DNA of 64,000 nt, from assembly GCA_026413225.1 (NCBI GenBank), contig CM048557.1, positions 19,074,871-19,138,870 on the forward strand, in the 5' to 3' direction. The DNA is from Otis tarda. Lineage: Eukaryota; Chordata; Aves; Otidiformes; Otididae. The notes below the pieces were generated by a model. The model searched no databases, was not told where the DNA came from, and worked only from the letters and a program-made list of their open reading frames with translations. The stretch's first letter is position 1. Every line of letters starts with the position of its first letter. The position numbers and the translations under genes are program-made. This document shows, piece after piece, positions 41,501-53,500 of this stretch.

Positions 41501-44500
41501 TCTTCCCCACCGTGACCTCCACCACCCAGTCCACCACCGCCTGTGAGCCCGAAGTGTGCTCCTGGAGCGAATGGTTCGACGTCGACTTCCCCTCCTCGGG
41601 GCCCGGCCAGGGAGACTTTGAAACCTACCAGCACATCCGGGCCGCCGGCAAGGAAGTCTGCCAGCATCCAAAGGAGATCGAGTGCCGGGCAGAGCGCTAC
41701 CCCGAGGTTGCCATCCAGTACGTCGGACAGGTCGTGCAGTGCGACGTCCACTTTGGACTGGTGTGCAAGAACGAAGACCAGACCGGCACGCTTAAGATGT
41801 GCCTCAACTACAGGATCCGCGTGCTCTGCTGCAGCCCGAACTACAATTGCCCAACCAGCAGCCCCTTGCCCACCACCAGCCCCACCACCATCACCACCAG
41901 CAGCTCAAGCAGCACCGCCCCAACCTCCACCTCGGTCACGACCTCCACCTCCACCTTCTACTCACCCACCACGTGGCCCACCTCCTCAGAAACCACATCG
42001 CAAACCTACACCACCACCAGCACCAGCCCCACGCAAACACCTACCATCGTCTTCCCCACCGTGACCTCCACCACCCAGTCCACCACCGCCTGTGAGCCCG
42101 AAGTGTGCTCCTGGAGCGAATGGTTCGACGTCGACTTCCCCTCCTCGGGGCCCGGCCAGGGAGACTTTGAAACCTACCAGCACATCCGGGCCGCCGGCAA
42201 GGAAGTCTGCCAGCATCCAAAGGAGATCGAGTGCCGGGCAGAGCGCTACCCCGAGGTTGCCATCCAGTACGTCGGACAGGTCGTGCAGTGCGACGTCCAC
42301 TTTGGACTGGTGTGCAAGAACGAAGACCAGACCGGCACGCTTAAGATGTGCCTCAACTACAGGATCCGCGTGCTCTGCTGCAGCCCGAACTACAATTGCC
42401 CAACCAGCAGCCCCTTGCCCACCACCAGCCCCACCACCATCACCACCAGCAGCTCAAGCAGCACCGCCCCAACCTCCACCTCGGTCACGACCTCCACCTC
42501 CACCTTCTACTCACCCACCACGCGGCCCACCTCCTCAGAAACCACATCGCAAACCTACACCACCACCACCACCAGCCCCACGCAAACACCTACCATCGTC
42601 TTCCCCACCGTGACCTCCACCACCCAGTCCACCACCGCCTGTGAGCCCGAAGTGTGCTCCTGGAGCGAATGGTTCGACGTCGACTTCCCCTCCTCGGGGC
42701 CCGGCCAGGGAGACTTTGAAACCTACCAGCACATCCGGGCCGCCGGCAAGGAAGTCTGCCAGCATCCAAAGGAGATCGAGTGCCGGGCAGAGCGCTACCC
42801 CGAGGTTGCCATCCAGTATGTCGGACAGGTCGTGCAGTGCGACGTCCACTTTGGACTGGTGTGCAAGAACGAAGACCAGACCGGCACGCTTAAGATGTGC
42901 CTCAACTACAGGATCCGCGTGCTCTGCTGCAGCCCGAACTACAATTGCCCAACCAGCAGCCCCTTGCCCACCACCAGCCCCACCACCATCACCACCAGCA
43001 GCTCAAGCAGCACCGCCCCAACCTCCACCTCGGTCACGACCTCCACCTCCACCTTCTACTCACCCACCACGCGGCCCACCTCCTCAGAAACCACATCGCA
43101 AACCTACACCACCACCAGCACCAGCCCCACGCAAACACCTACCATCGTCTTCCCCACCGTGACCTCCACCACCCAGTCCACCACCGCCTGTGAGCCCGAA
43201 GTGTGCTCCTGGAGCGAATGGTTCGACGTCGACTTCCCCTCCTCGGGGCCCGGCCAGGGAGACTTTGAAACCTACCAGCACATCCGGGCCGCCGGCAAGG
43301 AAGTCTGCCAGCATCCAAAGGAGATCGAGTGCCGGGCAGAGCGCTACCCCGAGGTTGCCATCCAGTACGTCGGACAGGTCGTGCAGTGCGACGTCCACTT
43401 TGGACTGGTGTGCAAGAACGAAGACCAGACCGGCAAGCTTAAGATGTGCCTCAACTACAGGATCCGCGTGCTCTGCTGCAGCCCGAACTACAATTGCCCC
43501 ACCAGCAGCCCCTTGCCCACCACCAGCCCCACCACCATCACCACCAGCAGCTCAAGCAGCACCGCCCCAACCTCCACCTCGGTCACGACCTCCACCTCCA
43601 CCTTCTACTCACCCACCACGTGGCCCACCTCCTCAGAAACCACATCGCAAACCTACACCACCACCACCACCAGCCCCACGCAAACACCTACCATCGTCTT
43701 CCCCACCGTGACCTCCACCACCCAGTCCACCACCGCCTGTGAGCCCGAAGTGTGCTCCTGGAGCGAATGGTTCGACGTCGACTTCCCCTCCTCGGGGCCC
43801 GGCCAGGGAGACTTTGAAACCTACCAGCACATCCGGGCCGCCGGCAAGGAAGTCTGCCAGCATCCAAAGGAGATCGAGTGCCGGGCAGAGCGCTACCCCG
43901 AGGTTGCCATCCAGTATGTCGGACAGGTCGTGCAGTGCGACGTCCACTTTGGACTGGTGTGCAAGAACGAAGACCAGACCGGCACGCTTAAGATGTGCCT
44001 CAACTACAGGATCCGCGTGCTCTGCTGCAGCCCGAACTACAATTGCCCAACCAGCAGCCCCTTGCCCACCACCAGCCCCACCACCATCACCACCAGCAGC
44101 TCAAGCAGCACCGCCCCAACCTCCACCTCGGTCACGACCTCCACCTCCACCTTCTACTCACCCACCACGCGGCCCACCTCCTCAGAAACCACATCGCAAA
44201 CCTACACCACCACCAGCACCAGCCCCACGCAAACACCTACCATCGTCTTCCCCACCGTGACCTCCACCACCCAGTCCACCACCGCCTGTGAGCCCGAAGT
44301 GTGCTCCTGGAGCGAATGGTTCGACGTCGACTTCCCCTCCTCGGGGCCCGGCCAGGGAGACTTTGAAACCTACCAGCACATCCGGGCCGCCGGCAAGGAA
44401 GTCTGCCAGCATCCAAAGGAGATCGAGTGCCGGGCAGAGCGCTACCCCGAGGTTGCCATCCAGTACGTCGGACAGGTCGTGCAGTGCGACGTCCACTTTG

Positions 44501-47500
44501 GACTGGTGTGCAAGAACGAAGACCAGACCGGCACGCTTAAGATGTGCCTCAACTACAGGATCCGCGTGCTCTGCTGCAGCCCGAACTACAATTGCCCAAC
44601 CAGCAGCCCCTTGCCCACCACCAGCCCCACCACCATCACCACCAGCAGCTCAAGCAGCACCGCCCCAACCTCCACCTCGGTCACGACCTCCACCTCCACC
44701 TTCTACTCACCCACCACGCGGCCCACCTCCTCAGAAACCACATCGCAAACCTACACCACCACCACCACCAGCCCCACGCAAACACCTACCATCGTCTTCC
44801 CCACCGTGACCTCCACCACCCAGTCCACCACCGCCTGTGAGCCCGAAGTGTGCTCCTGGAGCGAATGGTTCGACGTCGACTTCCCCTCCTCGGGGCCCGG
44901 CCAGGGAGACTTTGAAACCTACCAGCACATCCGGGCCGCCGGCAAGGAAGTCTGCCAGCATCCAAAGGAGATCGAGTGCCGGGCAGAGCGCTACCCCGAG
45001 GTTGCTATCCAGTACGTCGGACAGGTCGTGCAGTGCGACGTCCACTTTGGACTGGTGTGCAAGAACGAAGACCAGACCGGCACGCTTAAGATGTGCCTCA
45101 ACTACAGGATCCGCGTGCTCTGCTGCAGCCCGAACTACAATTGCCCAACCAGCAGCCCCTTGCCCACCACCAGCCCCACCACCATCACCACCAGCAGCTC
45201 AAGCAGCACCGCCCCAACCTCCACCTCGGTCACGACCTCCACCTCCACCTTCTACTCACCCACCACGCGGCCCACCTCCTCAGAAACCACATCGCAAACC
45301 TACACCACCACCACCACCAGCCCCACGCAAACACCTACCATCGTCTTCCCCACCGTGACCTCCACCACCCAGTCCACCACCGCCTGTGAGCCCGAAGTGT
45401 GCTCCTGGAGCGAATGGTTCGACGTCGACTTCCCCTCCTCGGGGCCCGGCCAGGGAGACTTTGAAACCTACCAGCACATCCGGGCCGCCGGCAAGGAAGT
45501 CTGCCAGCATCCAAAGGAGATCGAGTGCCGGGCAGAGCGCTACCCCGAGGTTGCCATCCAGTATGTCGGACAGGTCGTGCAGTGCGACGTCCACTTTGGA
45601 CTGGTGTGCAAGAACGAAGACCAGACCGGCACGCTTAAGATGTGCCTCAACTACAGGATCCGCGTGCTCTGCTGCAGCCCGAACTACAATTGCCCAACCA
45701 GCAGCCCCTTGCCCACCACCAGCCCCACCACCATCACCACCAGCAGCTCAAGCAGCACCGCCCCAACCTCCACCTCGGTCACGACCTCCACCTCCACCTT
45801 CTACTCACCCACCACGCGGCCCACCTCCTCAGAAACCACATCGCAAACCTACACCACCACCAGCACCAGCCCCACGCAAACACCTACCATCGTCTTCCCC
45901 ACCGTGACCTCCACCACCCAGTCCACCACCGCCTGTGAGCCCGAAGTGTGCTCCTGGAGCGAATGGTTCGACGTCGACTTCCCCTCCTCGGGGCCCGGCC
46001 AGGGAGACTTTGAAACCTACCAGCACATCCGGGCCGCCGGCAAGGAAGTCTGCCAGCATCCAAAGGAGATCGAGTGCCGGGCAGAGCGCTACCCCGAGGT
46101 TGCCATCCAGTACGTCGGACAGGTCGTGCAGTGCGACGTCCACTTTGGACTGGTGTGCAAGAACGAAGACCAGACCGGCACGCTTAAGATGTGCCTCAAC
46201 TACAGGATCCGCGTGCTCTGCTGCAGCCCGAACTACAATTGCCCAACCAGCAGCCCCTTGCCCACCACCAGCCCCACCACCATCACCACCAGCAGCTCAA
46301 GCAGCACCGCCCCAACCTCCACCTCGGTCACGACCTCCACCTCCACCTTCTACTCACCCACCACGCGGCCCACCTCCTCAGAAACCACATCGCAAACCTA
46401 CACCACCACCACCACCAGCCCCACGCAAACACCTACCATCGTCTTCCCCACCGTGACCTCCACCACCCAGTCCACCACCGCCTGTGAGCCCGAAGTGTGC
46501 TCCTGGAGCGAATGGTTCGACGTCGACTTCCCCTCCTCGGGGCCCGGCCAGGGAGACTTTGAAACCTACCAGCACATCCGGGCCGCCGGCAAGGAAGTCT
46601 GCCAGCATCCAAAGGAGATCGAGTGCCGGGCAGAGCGCTACCCCGAGATTGCCATCCAGTACGTCGGACAGGTCGTGCAGTGCGACGTCCACTTTGGACT
46701 GGTGTGCAAGAACGAAGACCAGACCGGCACGCTTAAGATGTGCCTCAACTACAGGATCCGCGTGCTCTGCTGCAGCCCGAACTACAATTGCCCAACCAGC
46801 AGCCCCTTGCCCACCACCAGCCCCACCACCATCACCACCAGCAGCTCAAGCAGCACCGCCCCAACCTCCACCTCGGTCACGACCTCCACCTCCACCTTCT
46901 ACTCACCCACCACGTGGCCCACCTCCTCAGAAACCACATCGCAAACCTACACCACCACCAGCACCAGCCCCACGCAAACACCTACCATCGTCTTCCCCAC
47001 CGTGACCTCCACCACCCAGTCCACCACCGCCTGTGAGCCCGAAGTGTGCTCCTGGAGCGAATGGTTCGACGTCGACTTCCCCTCCTCGGGGCCCGGCCAG
47101 GGAGACTTTGAAACCTACCAGCACATCCGGGCCGCCGGCAAGGAAGTCTGCCAGCATCCAAAGGAGATCGAGTGCCGGGCAGAGCGCTACCCCGAGGTTG
47201 CCATCCAGTATGTCGGACAGGTCGTGCAGTGCGACGTCCACTTTGGACTGGTGTGCAAGAACGAAGACCAGACCGGCACGCTTAAGATGTGCCTCAACTA
47301 CAGGATCCGCGTGCTCTGCTGCAGCCCGAACTACAATTGCCCAACCAGCAGCCCCTTGCCCACCACCAGCCCCACCACCATCACCACCAGCAGCTCAAGC
47401 AGCACCGCCCCAACCTCCACCTCGGTCACGACCTCCACCTCCACCTTCTACTCACCCACCACGTGGCCCACCTCCTCAGAAACCACATCGCAAACCTACA

Positions 47501-50500
47501 CCACCACCACCACCAGCCCCACGCAAACACCTACCATCGTCTTCCCCACCGTGACCTCCACCACCCAGTCCACCACCGCCTGTGAGCCCGAAGTGTGCTC
47601 CTGGAGCGAATGGTTCGACGTCGACTTCCCCTCCTCGGGGCCCGGCCAGGGAGACTTTGAAACCTACCAGCACATCCGGGCCGCCGGCAAGGAAGTCTGC
47701 CAGCATCCAAAGGAGATCGAGTGCCGGGCAGAGCGCTACCCCGAGGTTGCCATCCAGTACGTCGGACAGGTCGTGCAGTGCGACGTCCACTTTGGACTGG
47801 TGTGCAAGAACGAAGACCAGACCGGCACGCTTAAGATGTGCCTCAACTACAGGATCCGCGTGCTCTGCTGCAGCCCGAACTACAATTGCCCAACCAGCAG
47901 CCCCTTGCCCACCACCAGCCCCACCACCATCACCACCAGCAGCTCAAGCAGCACCGCCCCAACCTCCACCTCGGTCACGACCTCCACCTCCACCTTCTAC
48001 TCACCCACCACGCGGCCCACCTCCTCAGAAACCACATCGCAAACCTACACCACCACCACCACCAGCCCCACGCAAACACCTACCATCGTCTTCCCCACCG
48101 TGACCTCCACCACCCAGTCCACCACCGCCTGTGAGCCCGAAGTGTGCTCCTGGAGCGAATGGTTCGACGTCGACTTCCCCTCCTCGGGGCCCGGCCAGGG
48201 AGACTTTGAAACCTACCAGCACATCCGGGCCGCCGGCAAGGAAGTCTGCCAGCATCCAAAGGAGATCGAGTGCCGGGCAGAGCGCTACCCCGAGGTTGCC
48301 ATCCAGTACGTCGGACAGGTCGTGCAGTGCGACGTCCACTTTGGACTGGTGTGCAAGAACGAAGACCAGACCGGCACGCTTAAGATGTGCCTCAACTACA
48401 GGATCCGCGTGCTCTGCTGCAGCCCGAACTACAATTGCCCAACCAGCAGCCCCTTGCCCACCACCAGCCCCACCACCATCACCACCAGCAGCTCAAGCAG
48501 CACCGCCCCAACCTCCACCTCGGTCACGACCTCCACCTCCACCTTCTACTCACCCACCACGCGGCCCACCTCCTCAGAAACCACATCGCAAACCTACACC
48601 ACCACCACCACCAGCCCCACGCAAACACCTACCATCGTCTTCCCCACCGTGACCTCCACCACCCAGTCCACCACCGCCTGTGAGCCCGAAGTGTGCTCCT
48701 GGAGCGAATGGTTCGACGTCGACTTCCCCTCCTCGGGGCCCGGCCAGGGAGACTTTGAAACCTACCAGCACATCCGGGCCGCCGGCAAGGAAGTCTGCCA
48801 GCATCCAAAGGAGATCGAGTGCCGGGCAGAGCGCTACCCCGAGGTTGCCATCCAGTACGTCGGACAGGTCGTGCAGTGCGACGTCCACTTTGGACTGGTG
48901 TGCAAGAACGAAGACCAGACCGGCACGCTTAAGATGTGCCTCAACTACAGGATCCGCGTGCTCTGCTGCAGCCCGAACTACAATTGCCCAACCAGCAGCC
49001 CCTTGCCCACCACCAGCCCCACCACCATCACCACCAGCAGCTCAAGCAGCACCGCCCCAACCTCCACCTCGGTCACGACCTCCACCTCCACCTTCTACTC
49101 ACCGACCACGCGGCCCACCTCCTCAGAAACCACATCGCAAACCTACACCACCACCACCACCAGCCCCACGCAAACACCTACCATCGTCTTCCCCACCGTG
49201 ACCTCCACCACCCAGTCCACCACCGCCTGTGAGCCCGAAGTGTGCTCCTGGAGCGAATGGTTCGACGTCGACTTCCCCTCCTCGGGGCCCGGCCAGGGAG
49301 ACTTTGAAACCTACCAGCACATCCGGGCCGCCGGCAAGGAAGTCTGCCAGCATCCAAAGGAGATCGAGTGCCGGGCAGAGCGCTACCCCGAGGTTGCCAT
49401 CCAGTATGTCGGACAGGTCGTGCAGTGCGACGTCCACTTTGGACTGGTGTGCAAGAACGAAGACCAGACCGGCAAGCTTAAGATGTGCCTCAACTACAGG
49501 ATCCGCGTGCTCTGCTGCAGCCCGAACTACAATTGCCCAACCAGCAGCCCCTTGCCCACCACCAGCCCCACCACCATCACCACCAGCAGCTCAAGCAGCA
49601 CCGCCCCAACCTCCACCTCGGTCACGACCTCCACCTCCACCTTCTACTCACCCACCACGTGGCCCACCTCCTCAGAAACCACATCGCAAACCTACACCAC
49701 CACCACCACCAGCCCCACGCAAACACCTACCATCGTCTTCCCCACCGTGACCTCCACCACCCAGTCCACCACCGCCTGTGAGCCCGAAGTGTGCTCCTGG
49801 AGCGAATGGTTCGACGTCGACTTCCCCTCCTCGGGGCCCGGCCAGGGAGACTTTGAAACCTACCAGCACATCCGGGCCGCCGGCAAGGAAGTCTGCCAGC
49901 ATCCAAAGGAGATCGAGTGCCGGGCAGAGCGCTACCCCGAGGTTGCCATCCAGTACGTCGGACAGGTCGTGCAGTGCGACGTCCACTTTGGACTGGTGTG
50001 CAAGAACGAAGACCAGACCGGCACGCTTAAGATGTGCCTCAACTACAGGATCCGCGTGCTCTGCTGCAGCCCGAACTACAATTGCCCAACCAGCAGCCCC
50101 TTGCCCACCACCAGCCCCACCACCATCACCACCAGCAGCTCAAGCAGCACCGCCCCAACCTCCACCTCGGTCACGACCTCCACCTCCACCTTCTACTCAC
50201 CCACCACGTGGCCCACCTCCTCAGAAACCACATCGCAAACCTACACCACCACCACCACCAGCCCCACGCAAACACCTACCATCGTCTTCCCCACCGTGAC
50301 CTCCACCACCCAGTCCACCACCGCCTGTGAGCCCGAAGTGTGCTCCTGGAGCGAATGGTTCGACGTCGACTTCCCCTCCTCGGGGCCCGGCCAGGGAGAC
50401 TTTGAAACCTACCAGCACATCCGGGCCGCCGGCAAGGAAGTCTGCCAGCATCCAAAGGAGATCGAGTGCCGGGCAGAGCGCTACCCCGAGGTTGCCATCC

Positions 50501-53500
50501 AGTACGTCGGACAGGTCGTGCAGTGCGACGTCCACTTTGGACTGGTGTGCAAGAACGAAGACCAGACCGGCACGCTTAAGATGTGCCTCAACTACAGGAT
50601 CCGCGTGCTCTGCTGCAGCCCGAACTACAATTGCCCAACCAGCAGCCCCTTGCCCACCACCAGCCCCACCACCATCACCACCAGCAGCTCAAGCAGCACC
50701 GCCCCAACCTCCACCTCGGTCACGACCTCCACCTCCACCTTCTACTCACCCACCACGCGGCCCACCTCCTCAGAAACCACATCGCAAACCTACACCACCA
50801 CCACCACCAGCCCCACGCAAACACCTACCATCGTCTTCCCCACCGTGACCTCCACCACCCAGTCCACCACCGCCTGTGAGCCCGAAGTGTGCTCCTGGAG
50901 CGAATGGTTCGACGTCGACTTCCCCTCCTCGGGGCCCGGCCAGGGAGACTTTGAAACCTACCAGCACATCCGGGCCGCCGGCAAGGAAGTCTGCCAGCAT
51001 CCAAAGGAGATCGAGTGCCGGGCAGAGCGCTACCCCGAGGTTGCCATCCAGTACGTCGGACAGGTCGTGCAGTGCGACGTCCACTTTGGACTGGTGTGCA
51101 AGAACGAAGACCAGACCGGCACGCTTAAGATGTGCCTCAACTACAGGATCCGCGTGCTCTGCTGCAGCCCGAACTACAATTGCCCAACCAGCAGCCCCTT
51201 GCCCACCACCAGCCCCACCACCATCACCACCAGCAGCTCAAGCAGCACCGCCCCAACCTCCACCTCGGTCACGACCTCCACCTCCACCTTCTACTCACCC
51301 ACCACGCGGCCCACCTCCTCAGAAACCACATCGCAAACCTACACCACCACCACCACCAGCCCCACGCAAACACCTACCATCGTCTTCCCCACCGTGACCT
51401 CCACCACCCAGTCCACCACCGCCTGTGAGCCCGAAGTGTGCTCCTGGAGCGAATGGTTCGACGTCGACTTCCCCTCCTCGGGGCCCGGCCAGGGAGACTT
51501 TGAAACCTACCAGCACATCCGGGCCGCCGGCAAGGAAGTCTGCCAGCATCCAAAGGAGATCGAGTGCCGGGCAGAGCGCTACCCTGAGGTTGCCATCCAG
51601 TACGTCGGACAGGTCGTGCAGTGCAACGTCCACTTTGGACTGGTGTGCAAGAACGAAGACCAGACCGGCACGCTTAAGATGTGCCTCAACTACAGGATCC
51701 GCGTGCTCTGCTGCAGCCCGAACTACAATTGCCCAACCAGCAGCCCCTTGCCCACCACCAGCCCCACCACCATCACCACCAGCAGCTCAAGCAGCACCGC
51801 CCCAACCTCCACCTCGGTCACGACCTCCACCTCCACCTTCTACTCACCCACCACGCGGCCCACCTCCTCAGAAACCACATCGCAAACCTACACCACCACC
51901 ACCACCAGCCCCACGCAAACACCTACCATCGTCTTCCCCACCGTGACCTCCACCACCCAGTCCACCACCGCCTGTGAGCCCGAAGTGTGCTCCTGGAGCG
52001 AATGGTTCGACGTCGACTTCCCCTCCTCGGGGCCCGGCCAGGGAGACTTTGAAACCTACCAGCACATCCGGGCCGCCGGCAAGGAAGTCTGCCAGCATCC
52101 AAAGGAGATCGAGTGCCGGGCAGAGCGCTACCCCGAGGTTGCCATCCAGTATGTCGGACAGGTCGTGCAGTGCGACGTCCACTTTGGACTGGTGTGCAAG
52201 AACGAAGACCAGACCGGCAAGCTTAAGATGTGCCTCAACTACAGGATCCGCGTGCTCTGCTGCAGCCCGAACTACAATTGCCCAACCAGCAGCCCCTTGC
52301 CCACCACCAGCCCCACCACCATCACCACCAGCAGCTCAAGCAGCACCGCCCCAACCTCCACCTCGGTCACGACCTCCACCTCCACCTTCTACTCACCCAC
52401 CACGTGGCCCACCTCCTCAGAAACCACATCGCAAACCTACACCACCACCACCACCAGCCCCACGCAAACACCTACCATCGTCTTCCCCACCGTGACCTCC
52501 ACCACCCAGTCCACCACCGCCTGTGAGCCCGAAGTGTGCTCCTGGAGCGAATGGTTCGACGTCGACTTCCCCTCCTCGGGGCCTGGCCAGGGAGACTTTG
52601 AAACCTACCAGCACATCCGGGCCGCCGGCAAGGAAGTCTGCCAGCATCCAAAGGAGATCGAGTGCCGGGCAGAGCGCTACCCCGAGGTTGCCATCCAGTA
52701 TGTCGGACAGGTCGTGCAGTGCGACGTCCACTTTGGACTGGTGTGCAAGAACGAAGACCAGACCGGCACGCTTAAGATGTGCCTCAACTACAGGATCCGC
52801 GTGCTCTGCTGCAGCCCGAACTACAATTGCCCAACCAGCAGCCCCTTGCCCACCACCAGCCCCACCACCATCACCACCAGCAGCTCAAGCAGCACCGCCC
52901 CAACCTCCACCTCGGTCACGACCTCCACCTCCACCTTCTACTCACCCACCACGCGGCCCACCTCCTCAGAAACCACATCGCAAACCTACACCACCACCAC
53001 CACCAGCCCCACGCAAACACCTACCATCGTCTTCCCCACCGTGACCTCCACCACCCAGTCCACCACCGCCTGTGAGCCTGAAGTGTGCTCCTGGAGCGAA
53101 TGGTTCGACGTCGACTTCCCCTCCTCGGGGCCCGGCCAGGGAGACTTTGAAACCTACCAGCACATCCGGGCCGCCGGCAAGGAAGTCTGCCAGCATCCAA
53201 AGGAGATCGAGTGCCGGGCAGAGCGCTACCCCGAGGTTGCCATCCAGTATGTCGGACAGGTCGTGCAGTGCGACGTCCACTTTGGACTGGTGTGCAAGAA
53301 CGAAGACCAGACCGGCAAGCTTAAGATGTGCCTCAACTACAGGATCCGCGTGCTCTGCTGCAGCCCGAACTACAATTGCCCAACCAGCAGCCCCTTTCCC
53401 ACCACCAGCCCCACCACCATCACCACCAGCAGCTCAAGCAGCACTGCCCCAACCTCCACCTCGGTCACGACCTCCACCTCCACCTTCTACTCACCCACCA

